A stretch of 64,000 nt of DNA from Arthrobacter ruber (GTDB lineage Bacteria > Actinomycetota > Actinomycetes > Actinomycetales > Micrococcaceae): contig NZ_PPTH01000013.1 of assembly GCF_002954225.1 (NCBI RefSeq), positions 145,386 through 209,385 of the forward strand, given 5' to 3'. Positions within the stretch are counted from its first letter, which is position 1. Every line of letters starts with the position of its first letter. The position numbers and the translations under genes were made by a program. Positions 30,344 through 39,225 of the stretch are shown here, one piece after another. The notes under the pieces were generated by a model. The model was given only the letters and a program-made list of their open reading frames with translations, searched no databases and was not told the DNA's origin.

Positions 30344-31117
30344 TCAGCCGGCCGGAGCGGGCTCCACGCGGACTGAACGGACCATCTCGCGGATGGTGGC
30401 GAACTCCGGGGTGTCGTAGTACGCCTCGGCTTCCCCGATCGTGCCGAAGGAGACCGTCCCCGGTCCGGTGTTCGCCGGAGCCTTCGGAGCCAGCACCTCG
30501 AGGTCGCCGAAGCTGAACCGCCCGAGGGCCTCGCCGCCCTGGACCGTGTTGGGAAGGGAACACGCGAGACCGTCAGCCCCGCCCACCTGGTCCGTGATGC
30601 CGTAGGAACCGAAGAAGCGGAATCCGGTGATGATCCGGACCACGAAGCGCGGTTCGATACCGGCGGCCGGCGCACCGCCGGTCGTGTCGAGGGGTTCGCT
30701 GCCGAGGACGTAGTACGGAGTGCGCTGCGCGTCGGGGCAGGGGTCCTCGGGCGCCAGGATGCCGGAGTGCAGCTCTGCGGCCGTGGTCCCCTCCGGCGTG
30801 CGGACGGCGTAGTGCAGCGAGTCCGGCGCATAGGCACCGGGCTCCGGCTCGAGCGGTTGCACGACCCACGCCTGCGGCAGCTCGAAGCTGATGAGCCGTC
30901 CGGGATCGGTGAACACCTTCCAGCCCTCGCGCGCCTGTCGCAGCGGCGCGGCGGCCGGCTCGGACGTCGGTGACGCGGTCGCCGACGCCGACGGGACTCC
31001 GCCGTCGTCGCCCTGCAGCGTGGAACACGACGGCAGCAGGAGGCCCACGAGCGCGGCGGCGAGGACGCCCTGCAGGACGCGACGGGTATCCCGCCCGCTG
31101 GTCGGTATCTGGTTCAT
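30344..31117 (-). CDS. Hypothetical lipoprotein
   Basis: 257 residues. The N-terminus has Arg residues and a hydrophobic run, with lipobox LLPSC at about residue 31, followed by a Ser/Thr/Ala/Pro linker and then a soluble domain beginning WKVFTDPGRLISFELPQAW. I recognise no named domain; the two-strand start resembles small extracellular stress-protein-like or PsbP-like folds, but this is a guess. GAGGGGAG precedes the ATG at 31117. It is the last gene in the direction of the nad locus, 35 bp after the desulfurase, but probably independent. Confidence 0.8.
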   Translation of the reverse strand: MNQIPTSGRDTRRVLQGVLAAALVGLLLPSCSTLQGDDGGVPSASATASPTSEPAAAPLRQAREGWKVFTDPGRLISFELPQAWVVQPLEPEPGAYAPDSLHYAVRTPEGTTAAELHSGILAPEDPCPDAQRTPYYVLGSEPLDTTGGAPAAGIEPRFVVRIITGFRFFGSYGITDQVGGADGLACSLPNTVQGGEALGRFSFGDLEVLAPKAPANTGPGTVSFGTIGEAEAYYDTPEFATIREMVRSVRVEPAPAG

Positions 31118-31152
31118 CTGCGCTCCCCTCCGGGCGGCTCGGTGCGGCCAGT

Positions 31153-32325
31153 CTAGGGTCCGGTCGCGCCGACGCAGGGGTATGCCGCGCCGAGCGACCG
31201 GACTGCGCGGACGGAGGCGACGACGGCCGCGGCCGCGCTCGCGAGCTCGTCGGAGCCTGTGTCGGAGGTCCATGAGAGACGCACGGCGGTGGAGGCGGTC
31301 TCCTCGTCCAGGCCGAGTGCCAGCAGCACCGGCGAGGGCTCCGTGGACCCGGCCGCGCAGGCGGACCCGCTCGAGCACACGATCCCCCGGCGCTCGAGTT
31401 CCAGCAGGACCGCCTCGCCGCTCACGCCGGGGAAGCAGAACGAGGCGAGGTTGGGCAGCCTCCGATCGGCGTCGCCCGTCAGGATCGCTCCGGGCACTCC
31501 GTCCAGGACGGTGGAGATGAAGGCGGCCCGTGCCCCGGCGGCCGTGACCGCGGTCCCCGGCAGGGCGCCCTGCGCGAGCTCCAGCGCCCGCGCGAGGCCC
31601 ACGGCACCGGCCACGTTCTCCGTGCCGGAGCGGCGTCCGCGCTCCTGCCCGCCGCCGTGCAGCACGGGTTCGCAGGGCGTCCCCGCCCGGAGGTACAGCA
31701 CTCCCGTGCCCTTCGGCGTCCCGAGCTTGTGCCCCGAGACGCTGAGGGCCGTGACGCCCAGGCCGTCCACCCCGAGGGGAAGCCAGCCCGCGGCCTGCAC
31801 GGCGTCGGAGTGGAAGGGGACGCCGGCGGCCCGGCACACCCCGGCCAGCGCGGCGAGGTCCTGCACGGTGCCCACCTCGTTGTTCGCGTACATCACGGTG
31901 CACAGGGTCGTGCTCTCCTCGAGCGCGGCGGCCAGCGCCGACGGGGAGACGACGCCGGTGGAGGACACGGGCAGCGTGGTGATGCGGAAGCCGTGGAAGC
32001 TGCGGAGGTAGTCGAGCACCTCCAGCACCGACGGGTGCTCGATGGCACTCGCCACGATGTGCCGCCCCCGCGGCGCGGCCAGGGCGAGCCCCTTGAGCGC
32101 GAGGTTGTTGGCCTCGGTGCCGCCCGAGGTGAAGACGATCTCCCCGGCCCGGCAGCCCAGCAGAGCGGCGATGCGTGCACGGGCGCGGGCCAACTCGGTC
32201 GCCGCGGCCTCGCCGTAGGTGTGGTGGCTCGAGGGGTTGCCGAACGTGGAGGTCAGCAGGGGCCACATCTCCTCGAGGACCTCACGCTTCGCGGGGGCCG
32301 TCGCGGCGGCGTCAAGGTAGATCAT
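31153..32325 (-). CDS. Cysteine desulfurase (NifS/IscS family)
   Basis: 390-residue PLP enzyme that takes sulfur from cysteine for Fe-S cluster assembly. The N-terminus IYLDAAATAPAKREVLEEM, the His of AIEHPSVLE, the PLP Lys in SGHKLGTPKGTG and the active-site Cys loop CSSGSACAAGS are all present. The ATG at 32325 overlaps the nadC stop by 14 bp. Desulfurases placed next to nadA are known to supply the NadA 4Fe-4S cluster, so that is its likely job here rather than general Fe-S or tRNA thiolation work (inference from context). Confidence 0.92.
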   Translation of the reverse strand: MIYLDAAATAPAKREVLEEMWPLLTSTFGNPSSHHTYGEAAATELARARARIAALLGCRAGEIVFTSGGTEANNLALKGLALAAPRGRHIVASAIEHPSVLEVLDYLRSFHGFRITTLPVSSTGVVSPSALAAALEESTTLCTVMYANNEVGTVQDLAALAGVCRAAGVPFHSDAVQAAGWLPLGVDGLGVTALSVSGHKLGTPKGTGVLYLRAGTPCEPVLHGGGQERGRRSGTENVAGAVGLARALELAQGALPGTAVTAAGARAAFISTVLDGVPGAILTGDADRRLPNLASFCFPGVSGEAVLLELERRGIVCSSGSACAAGSTEPSPVLLALGLDEETASTAVRLSWTSDTGSDELASAAAAVVASVRAVRSLGAAYPCVGATGP

Positions 32326-33265
32326 GGCCGCCGGTCCTGGAGCCGGGGCCGAAGTCCAGTCCGAGGTCGAGCGACCGGACGCTGTGGGTGAGGGCACCGG
32401 CGGAGATGAGGTCCACGCCGGTCGCCGCGATGGCCGGGACCGTGTCCAGCCGGACGTTGCCGCTGGCCTCGACCAGTGCCCGGCCGCCGATGCGGCGCAC
32501 TCCCTCCATCAGGTCGTCGAGGCCGAAGTTGTCGAGCATGACCGTGTCCACCCCGGCGGCGAGGACCGGCTCGAGCTGGTCCAGCCGGTCCACCTCGACC
32601 TCCACGTGCACGGTGTGCGGCACACGGGACCGCATGGCCAGCAGGGACTGCGTGAGGGCTGCCGGCCCGTCGACCGCGAGCAGGGCCAGGTGGTTGTCCT
32701 TGACCATCACGGCGTCGGACAGGCTGGAGCGGTGGTTGGAGCCGCCGCCGCACCGGACCGCCCAGCGCTCGAGCAGCCGGAGGCCGGGTGTCGTCTTGCG
32801 GGTGTCGGTGATGCGCGCCCCCGTGCCGGCCGCGGCGTCGACGAAGGCGCGCGTCATCGTGGCGATCCCGCTGAGCCGCTGGGCGATGTTGAGGGCCGTC
32901 CGTTCCGCGGTGAGGATCCCGGCCGCCGGTCCGCTGATCTCCGCGAGGACGGCACCGGCGTCGAACCGGGTACCGTCCACCTGCGGGAAGACCACGCGGA
33001 TGCGCGCGTCCGTGAGGCGCAGGGCGGCCTCGATGGCGGCGGTCCCGCAGAGGACGCCCGGCTCCCGTGCGGTGATGGTCGCCGTCGCCTCCAGGTCGGG
33101 GTCGATGAGTGCCTGGCAGGTGATGTCACCCCAGGGCGCATCCTCGGCGAGCGCGGCGGCGACGACCGCGTCGATCAGGTGCTGCGGTGGCACGGACGTG
33201 GACGCCGACGGGGACGACGGGCGGGGAACGGCGGGGGGTGTCGGGCTGATGACGGTCTCTGTCAT
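32312..33265 (-). CDS. nadC: Quinolinate phosphoribosyltransferase (decarboxylating)
   Basis: Third enzyme of de novo NAD synthesis: quinolinate plus PRPP to nicotinate mononucleotide. 317 residues; about 25 Pro/Ser-rich residues precede the conserved start. Motifs seen are LAEDAPWGDIT, LNIAQRLSGIATMTR, the substrate loop ITDTRKTTPGLRLLERWAVRCGGG with its catalytic Arg and Lys residues, HVEVEVDR, MLDNFG and EASGN. GGGAGAACGCC precedes the ATG, the same leader as nadA. It overlaps nadB by 4 bp and the desulfurase by 14 bp. Confidence 0.94.
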   Translation of the reverse strand: MTETVISPTPPAVPRPSSPSASTSVPPQHLIDAVVAAALAEDAPWGDITCQALIDPDLEATATITAREPGVLCGTAAIEAALRLTDARIRVVFPQVDGTRFDAGAVLAEISGPAAGILTAERTALNIAQRLSGIATMTRAFVDAAAGTGARITDTRKTTPGLRLLERWAVRCGGGSNHRSSLSDAVMVKDNHLALLAVDGPAALTQSLLAMRSRVPHTVHVEVEVDRLDQLEPVLAAGVDTVMLDNFGLDDLMEGVRRIGGRALVEASGNVRLDTVPAIAATGVDLISAGALTHSVRSLDLGLDFGPGSRTGGHDLP

Positions 33266-34914
33266 GGCGTTCTCCCTCGGGGGGCTCGGACGTAGGACCG
33301 GCTCGGGTCGGGCCGGTCGGGCGGGCTGGCGGGCTGGTCCGAGCGGAAGTGCGCTCCGCAGGACCTGACCCGGTTCGCGGCGGCATGAACGAGGAGGCGC
33401 GCGCACAGCAGCAGGTTGGCGTTCTCGGGATCCGCATCCACGCGGAAGGAGGCGAGGTGCTTGCGGGCGAGGTCCAGGCCCTCGCCCGTGCGCAGTAAGC
33501 CCGCGTGATCGGACATCAGCGCCTGCAGGTCCCGGCGCGTGAAGGCTTGCGTCGGGGCCGCCTCCGCTTCCAGATCCACCGGTTCGGCGTCGAAGACCGG
33601 CGCCGCTCCCCGGCCGGCGGCGATCGCCGCTGCACACCGTGCCCCGAAGACCACCCCCTCGAGCAGGCTGTTCGAGGCGAGCCGGTTGGCGCCGTGCACG
33701 CCCGTGCACGCCGCTTCACCAACGGCGAAGAGCCCGGGGACCGAGGTGCGGCCGTCCGTATCCGTCCTGACGCCGCCCATCCAGTAGTGCGCCGCAGGGA
33801 CCACGGGCACGGGGGCCGAGGACCAGTCGAGACCGTGCTGTGCGGTGAGCGCCGTGAGGGACGGGAAGCGCCCGGCCAGGAACGCACCACCGAGCGCCGT
33901 CGCGTCCAGGAAGACCTGCGGCGCCCGGTCCGTCGCCGCGCGTGAACGGTCGCGGGCGAGCCGGTCCGCGAGACCCCGCGCCACGACGTCGCGTGGGGCG
34001 AGGTCCCCGTCGGGGTGGTAGTCCGTCATGAACGCGCGCCCTGCGCCGTCGACGAGTCGGGCCCCCTCGCCACGCACCGCCTCCGAGAGGAGCGGGTTCC
34101 CCGGCACGTCGAGCGATGTCGGGTGGAACTGGAAGAACTCGAGGTCGGCGACCACGGCGCCGGCCCGCCAGGCCAGTGCCACGCCGTCACCCGTGGCGAC
34201 CGCGGGATTCGTGGTGTGCTCGAAGAGCTGCCCCGCGCCGCCCGTCGCCAGCACGACGGCGTCCGCGGTGATCCGCCCGGTTCCGTCGGCCGCGACCACC
34301 TCGACGCCCGTGGCGTGCGACGAGCCGTCGGGTGCGGCGTCGAGCAGCACCCGCGTCACGACGGTGTGCTCCAGCACGCGGAGATCGCCGTCGGCCCGGA
34401 CCGCGCCGAGGAGCGCGTCCACGAGCCCGGCTCCGGTCGTGTCGCCGCCGATGTGCAGGATCCTCGCCGCGAAGTGCGCCGACTCCCGGCCGAGGGCAGG
34501 CAGCGCGGTGGCACCGGCGGTGTCGAAGACCGCCCCCGAGTGCTCCAGCGCGGCGATCCCCTCCGCGGCTCCCTCACACAGGACGGCGACCGCGTCCGCA
34601 TCGGCCAGGCCGGCCCCGGCACGGAGCGTGTCGGCGATATGGGCCTGGACCGAATCGAGGACACTTGCCGGGCCTGCACCGCCGTCGGGCATCCCCGCAC
34701 CTGCCGGACGCGGCACGACGGCGGCGATACCGCCCTGGGCGTACTCGGTGTTGCTCTCGCCGAGCGGCCCCTTCGACACCAGGACCACCTCGGCCGTCGG
34801 GTCGAGGCGACGGAGCACCAGGGCTGTCTGCAGCCCTGCGATCCCCGCGCCGACGACCACGGTCCGCAGGCCCGGCGAACCGTTCCTCCCGCCCGAGGCA
34901 GGGACTGTCCTCAT
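33262..34914 (-). CDS. nadB: L-aspartate oxidase
   Basis: First step of NAD synthesis: oxidises L-aspartate to iminoaspartate using FAD. 550 residues. FAD-binding VVVGAGIAGLQTAL near residue 20, SNTEYAQGGIAAV, HIGGDTTG, the active-site Arg region SEAVRGEGARLV, HYWMGGVRTD, and the C-terminal GLFAVGEAACTGVHGANRLASNSLLEG follow the family throughout. The ATG overlaps the nadA stop (ATGA), coupling it to the enzyme that consumes its unstable product. A Pro/Arg-rich tail closes it. Confidence 0.95.
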   Translation of the reverse strand: MRTVPASGGRNGSPGLRTVVVGAGIAGLQTALVLRRLDPTAEVVLVSKGPLGESNTEYAQGGIAAVVPRPAGAGMPDGGAGPASVLDSVQAHIADTLRAGAGLADADAVAVLCEGAAEGIAALEHSGAVFDTAGATALPALGRESAHFAARILHIGGDTTGAGLVDALLGAVRADGDLRVLEHTVVTRVLLDAAPDGSSHATGVEVVAADGTGRITADAVVLATGGAGQLFEHTTNPAVATGDGVALAWRAGAVVADLEFFQFHPTSLDVPGNPLLSEAVRGEGARLVDGAGRAFMTDYHPDGDLAPRDVVARGLADRLARDRSRAATDRAPQVFLDATALGGAFLAGRFPSLTALTAQHGLDWSSAPVPVVPAAHYWMGGVRTDTDGRTSVPGLFAVGEAACTGVHGANRLASNSLLEGVVFGARCAAAIAAGRGAAPVFDAEPVDLEAEAAPTQAFTRRDLQALMSDHAGLLRTGEGLDLARKHLASFRVDADPENANLLLCARLLVHAAANRVRSCGAHFRSDQPASPPDRPDPSRSYVRAPRGRTP

Positions 34915-36194
34915 GGCCGGACCGCGAGCATCCGGTTCAACGCCACCCGGGCGGGTTCCGCGACGGAGTCGGGCACCGTGATGCGGTTGAGCACGTGCCC
35001 GTCGACGAGCCCCTCGAGCACCCACGCGAGGTAGCCGGGGTGAATGCGGTACATGGTGGAGCAGGGGCAGATGACAGGGTCGAGACAGAAGATGGTGTGC
35101 TCCGGATGCTGCGCGGCGAGCCGGTTCACCATGTTGATCTCCGTGCCGATCGCGAAGGTGCTGCCAGGCTCCGCCGCGGCGATGGCCTTCCGGATGTAGT
35201 CGGTGGAGCCGGACTCGTCGGCGGCATCGACCACGGGCATCGGGCACTCGGGATGCACGATCACCCGCACGCCGGGGAAGTCGGCGCGGGCTTTCTCGAT
35301 CTGCGCCACGGTGAAGCGCTTGTGCACCGAGCAGAAACCGTGCCAGAGGATCACGCGGGAGTCGTGCAGCGTCTGTTCGTCCGTGCCGCCCCAGGGCTTG
35401 CGAGGATTCCACATCGGCATCTGCCCGAGCGGCACGCCCATCGCCTTCGCCGTGTTGCGGCCGAGGTGCTGGTCGGGGAAGAAGAGCACGCGCCGGCCCC
35501 GCTCGAAGGCCCACTCGAGGACGGCAGCCGCGTTCGACGACGTGCACACGATCCCCCCGTTCTCCCCGCAGAAGCCCTTCAGGGCGGCCGAGGAGTTCAT
35601 GTACGTCACGGGGATCACGGGCAGCCGGCCGTCGGCGTCCGGCTCCGACCCGAACAGAGCGGTCAACTGGTCCCAGCACTCCGACACGGAGTCGATATCC
35701 GCCATGTCCGCCATCGAGCAGCCCGCCGCGAGGTTCGGCAGGACCACGGCCTGCTGCGGTGTGGACAGCATGTCGGCCGTCTCCGCCATGAAGTGGACGC
35801 CGCAGAAGATGATGGCCTCGGCGGCCGTCCGCTCGGTGGCGGCCCGCGCGAGCTGGTAACTGTCCCCCACGAAGTCGGCGTATCTCACCACCTCGTCACG
35901 CTGGTAGAAGTGCCCGAGGATCACGACGGACTCGCCCAGTGTGTTCTTCGCGGCGAGGATCCGGCGGTCGAGCTCCTCGGCCGGGGCGTTCCTGTACTCC
36001 TCCGGCAGGTCGCCCTGCCGCGGGGTCGTCGCCGGGGCCGGGTCCTGCACGGACGCCCCCGGCCCGTAACCGGGCAGCGGGAGGGCGTCGAACGCCCACG
36101 GCTCACGCACGAGGTCCGGCGAGCAGGTCCCCGGAGCTGCGCCGGTCCCGGCGGGGCCTCGCGCGAGGTCATGGATGGCGGTGGTGACGGACAT
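34911..36194 (-). CDS. nadA: Quinolinate synthase
   Basis: Condenses iminoaspartate with dihydroxyacetone phosphate to quinolinate using a 4Fe-4S cluster. 427 residues, of the long actinobacterial type. Cluster Cys candidates are in IIFCGVHFMAETADML, GGIVCTSSNAA and VICPCSTMYRIHPG. GHFYQRDEV and FFPDQHLGRNTA are further signatures. An ordinary ribosome binding site GGGAG precedes the ATG. It lies 117 bp after nrtR with no clear terminator or own promoter, so it may be in one transcript with nrtR, nadB, nadC and the desulfurase. Confidence 0.95.
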   Translation of the reverse strand: MSVTTAIHDLARGPAGTGAAPGTCSPDLVREPWAFDALPLPGYGPGASVQDPAPATTPRQGDLPEEYRNAPAEELDRRILAAKNTLGESVVILGHFYQRDEVVRYADFVGDSYQLARAATERTAAEAIIFCGVHFMAETADMLSTPQQAVVLPNLAAGCSMADMADIDSVSECWDQLTALFGSEPDADGRLPVIPVTYMNSSAALKGFCGENGGIVCTSSNAAAVLEWAFERGRRVLFFPDQHLGRNTAKAMGVPLGQMPMWNPRKPWGGTDEQTLHDSRVILWHGFCSVHKRFTVAQIEKARADFPGVRVIVHPECPMPVVDAADESGSTDYIRKAIAAAEPGSTFAIGTEINMVNRLAAQHPEHTIFCLDPVICPCSTMYRIHPGYLAWVLEGLVDGHVLNRITVPDSVAEPARVALNRMLAVRP

Positions 36195-36311
36195 GGCGTT
36201 CTCCCTGGGGGTGGGCTGTCGGGCTGTCGGGCTGCGGGGCCGGTCGTGGGGGTGACGGCGTCGATGAGGCAGCGTCGGGTGATCGTCGGGACGTATTCGG
36301 CACACCGCCCG

Positions 36312-37040
36312 TCACGAGGTCGGTCGGTCGTCCGCCGGTGTGCGGGCGGGCGGCGGTGCCTGCGCGTTCTGCCCGGTGTAGCGGTAGAGGCGGGGCGGCC
36401 GGTTGCGCCCGCCCTGGAGTACCTCGTCCGTCGCGGCGATGTCCCGTGCCGACCGGAGCTGGCGGCGGAAGTTGGCCGGATCGAGCGGCCGGCCGAGCAC
36501 GGCCTCGAAGACCCCTCGCAGCTGGGTGAGCGTGAACCGATCGCCCAGGAAGTGGTAGGCGACGGAGCCGTGCTCGATCCTGCCGTGCAGCCGCTCGAGG
36601 GCGTAGGCCACGATCTCGTCGTGGTCGAAGGCGAGGCCTGCCGCCTCGGACGCGCGGAACCAGCGGACGTTCTCCGATTCCCGCGCCAGGTCGGCCTGGT
36701 CGGGGCGGACGAGTGCCCAGTAGACGATGGACACGAGCCGCTGCGTGGCCGCCCGGTCGAGTCCACCGAAGGCGTAGAGCTGCTCGAGGTAGGTCGGCTC
36801 GAGGTCCGTCGTCTCCCTCAGGTTCCGCGCTGCTGCATCCTGCAGCGACTCGCTCCCACCGAGGGGTCCGCCGGGCAGCGCCCACTTCCCGAGGTGCGGT
36901 TGCCGGATCCTGCGGACGAGGGGTAGCCAGATCTCGGACCGGCCTGACCCGGGATCCGTGCGGAGCGCGAAGATGACCGTCGAGATCGCGAGGGCGGGTG
37001 CCTGGGCCTGCCGTTCCGTGACGTTGGCCGAGCCGTACAT
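36312..37040 (-). CDS. nrtR: NrtR, Nudix-related repressor of NAD synthesis genes
   Basis: 242 residues: an N-terminal Nudix-like ADP-ribose-binding domain (about 15-140) and a C-terminal winged-helix domain (about 145-225). The Nudix box is degenerate (GGPLGGSESLQDAAARNLRE, then TTDLE), losing metal-binding Glu residues, which is typical of NrtR regulators. The DNA-binding part includes FTLTQLRGVFEAVLG and FRRQLRSARDI. NrtR senses ADP-ribose as a signal of NAD turnover and represses nad or pnc genes. The ATG at 37040 follows AAGGA. A palindrome at its promoter suggests self-control. Confidence 0.9.
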   Translation of the reverse strand: MYGSANVTERQAQAPALAISTVIFALRTDPGSGRSEIWLPLVRRIRQPHLGKWALPGGPLGGSESLQDAAARNLRETTDLEPTYLEQLYAFGGLDRAATQRLVSIVYWALVRPDQADLARESENVRWFRASEAAGLAFDHDEIVAYALERLHGRIEHGSVAYHFLGDRFTLTQLRGVFEAVLGRPLDPANFRRQLRSARDIAATDEVLQGGRNRPPRLYRYTGQNAQAPPPARTPADDRPTS

Positions 37041-37077
37041 ACCCGATCCTTCCGTCCGAGGGGCGCGCCCTGTTCGG

Positions 37078-37092
37078 GTCAAGATGACTATA
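37078..37092 (-). promoter_or_regulatory. nrtR promoter with palindromic operator candidate
   Basis: On the minus strand TATAGT (37087-37092) is a good -10 box. GTCA-AGA-TGAC (37078-37088), a perfect 11-bp palindrome, overlaps it and the expected transcription start. This is where an NrtR site would repress the nrtR-nadABC transcript. Confidence 0.45.
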
Positions 37093-37280
37093 ACTTATGG
37101 GAGCGGCGGTCGACAGCCGGTCGTGATGCAGTGTCCGTACCGCCCGTCCCCGTCGCCGGGACCGCGTAACGTGCAGCCGAGGGGTTGCCCGATCCGGTCG
37201 GAGTGTCTAAAGTCACTGGCGTCGGCCCCCGGGCCGCGCGGCGGGGATGTGTTCAACGGTGCACATGTCTCTGCCGCCCT

Positions 37281-37286
37281 TACGAT
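37281..37286 (+). promoter_or_regulatory. -10 box for leaderless hydrolase mRNA
   Basis: TACGAT, seven bases, then ATG at 37294. The nearer in-frame ATG at 37285 overlaps the hexamer, so 37294 is the preferred start. Confidence 0.5.
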
Positions 37287-37293
37287 GGGACGC

Positions 37294-38091
37294 ATGGATC
37301 ACCACGCTGTTCACGCCGTCGAGGGGACCGATCCCCGCCTGTCCATCACCCGCAGCCTCCCGGACTCCCCCGCGCCCCTGCCGCCGGTCCTCCTGCTGCA
37401 CGGCTTCGGCTCGTCCTCCCGGCAGAACTGGATCGAGACGGGCTGGGTCCGTCTCCTGAATGATGCGGGCCGCGGCGTCGTCATGGTGGACCTCCCCGCA
37501 CACGGCGAAAGTGCGACGCCCGACGACGCCGGCGCCTACGCTCCCAGCCGCATCCGTGCCGACATCCTGCAGGCCCTGTTCGATGAGCGTGTCCTCCCTC
37601 TGCGCGGCGACGACCCGACCTCCGGCGTCGACATCATCGGCTACTCGCTGGGTTCCAGGCTGGCGTGGGAGTTCGGCGCCACCCAGCCCGAGACGGTGCG
37701 GAGGATGGTGCTGGGCGGACCGGGCACGGCGGACCCCCTCGCGGCCTTCGACCTCGAGGGCGCCGAGCGTTTCCTCGCCGGCGGAGCCCCTTCCCAGGAC
37801 CCGACGACCGCCGACCTCCTGCGGATGGCTCAGGCCGGCCCGCACGCCGACCTGCCCGCGCTTCTGGCGCTGGTCTCGGCCATCAAGACGGAACCGTTCG
37901 ACCCGCAGGGCGCCGTCCCGAAGATGCCGCTGCTCCTCGTCGCGGGGGACCAGGACGACTACGCCGTCGGCCTCGAGGACCTCACACGGTGGGCGCCGGA
38001 TGCGGTGGTCACCACACTGCCGGGCAGGAACCACACGAACGCGATCACCTCCCGGGTGTTCAAGGAGGCGGCACTCGCCTTCCTCGCATGA
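37294..38091 (+). CDS. Alpha/beta-fold hydrolase
   Basis: 265-residue serine hydrolase. The oxyanion segment LLLHGFGSSSRQNW, nucleophile elbow GYSLGSRL, an acidic residue region LLVAGDQDDYA and the late histidine in GRNHTNAI give a full Ser-Asp-His set. A short cap region rich in Ala, Asp and Leu lies between strands six and seven. No signal peptide. It is divergent from nrtR but shows no sign of belonging to NAD metabolism. The ester, amide or lactone substrate cannot be named. Confidence 0.88.
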   Translation: MDHHAVHAVEGTDPRLSITRSLPDSPAPLPPVLLLHGFGSSSRQNWIETGWVRLLNDAGRGVVMVDLPAHGESATPDDAGAYAPSRIRADILQALFDERVLPLRGDDPTSGVDIIGYSLGSRLAWEFGATQPETVRRMVLGGPGTADPLAAFDLEGAERFLAGGAPSQDPTTADLLRMAQAGPHADLPALLALVSAIKTEPFDPQGAVPKMPLLLVAGDQDDYAVGLEDLTRWAPDAVVTTLPGRNHTNAITSRVFKEAALAFLA

Positions 38092-38164
38092 CGGGACGCG
38101 GTGACGTGCGGTGAAGGTTCGGTAACGCGTGTCCGGCACACGCCGGGGCCGCACCGGTCGAGGC

Positions 38165-38170
38165 TATACT
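38165..38170 (+). promoter_or_regulatory. -10 box of the Ser/Thr kinase gene
   Basis: TATACT lies 68 bases before the kinase ATG, giving a leader of about 60 bases ending in GGGAGGACACGC. A 6-bp inverted repeat (GCGTGT/ACACGC, 38127-38143) lies at about the -45 region and could be a regulator site. Confidence 0.5.
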
Positions 38171-38238
38171 CGGAATTGATCAGCAGCCTTATGGCTGTGT
38201 GACGGTCGACCATCACAACCTGGCGCGGGAGGACACGC

Positions 38239-39204
38239 ATGCACGTGCTCCTTGCCGACCGTTATGAGACCACGGGTCTCCTCGGTGTCGGCGGCACCGC
38301 GTCGGTGTACCGCGCCGTCGATCGCACTCTGGGCCGCGACGTGGCGATCAAGATCTTCAACCCCACGACGTCCGACGACGACGACTACCGTCGCCAGCAC
38401 ACGGAGACGATGCTGCTGTCGACGCTGAACCATCCCGGTCTCGTGACGCTGCACGACGCCGGCATGCACGAGGACGAGGAGGGCCGTACCACGGGATTCC
38501 TCGTCATGGAACTCGTGGACGGCGAGGATCTGCGACACCTGCTCCGACGCGGGGCGCTTCCCGCGGAGGACGTCGCGCAGCTCGGAGCGGACCTGGCGGA
38601 CGCTCTCGCCTACATCCACTCCGAGGGTGTGGTGCACCGCGACGTGAAGCCCGCCAACATCCTGATGTTCCTCAGCACGGACAGCGGCACGCGCCTGTAT
38701 GCCAAACTCACGGACTTCGGGATCGCCCGCCTGGTGGAGGCCACCATGGCCACGGCGGTCGGCGCGACGATCGGCACCGCGAGCTACCTCAGCCCCGAGC
38801 AGGCAAGGAGTGATCCGCTCGACGAGCGCAGCGACATCTACTCCCTCGGCCTCGTACTCCTCGAGTGCCTGACCGGTGAGAAGGCGTTCCCGGGACCTGT
38901 GGTCGAGGCCGCACTGGCCCGTCTCCTGCGGGATCCCGAGGTGCCGGATTCGCTCGGTCCCGAGTGGGCGGACCTGCTGCGGCGCATGACGTCGAGGGAC
39001 CCTGCCGCGAGGCCCTTCGCGCATGATGTCGCGCTCCAGCTGCGCAGCCGCGACGACGATCACGCGCCGGCGCCCGTGGCCGCACCCTCCACCCGGGGGG
39101 CCAGCGGCTCCGAGTTCGTCCCGGCCGGCATGATCACCGGCGGTATCGTCGGGGGCAACGTGCGTCTCCCGGACCCGCCCCGCTACGCGCCCAGCATCAG
39201 CTGA
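38239..39204 (+). CDS. Soluble eukaryotic-type serine/threonine protein kinase
   Basis: 321 residues. The Gly-rich loop GVGGTASVY (16-24), ATP-anchoring Lys38 (VAIK), catalytic HRDVKPAN (133-140), DFG (159-161) and the P+1 loop GTASYLSPEQA (179-189) mark an active Hanks-type kinase. Unlike PknA/PknB types it has no membrane segment or PASTA domain; the last 50 residues are a Pro/Gly/Ala-rich tail. It is therefore cytoplasmic, with substrates unknown. GGGAGG precedes the ATG. Confidence 0.92.
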   Translation: MHVLLADRYETTGLLGVGGTASVYRAVDRTLGRDVAIKIFNPTTSDDDDYRRQHTETMLLSTLNHPGLVTLHDAGMHEDEEGRTTGFLVMELVDGEDLRHLLRRGALPAEDVAQLGADLADALAYIHSEGVVHRDVKPANILMFLSTDSGTRLYAKLTDFGIARLVEATMATAVGATIGTASYLSPEQARSDPLDERSDIYSLGLVLLECLTGEKAFPGPVVEAALARLLRDPEVPDSLGPEWADLLRRMTSRDPAARPFAHDVALQLRSRDDDHAPAPVAAPSTRGASGSEFVPAGMITGGIVGGNVRLPDPPRYAPSIS

Positions 39205-39225
39205 GCGCGGCAGGGCCGCTTCCGC

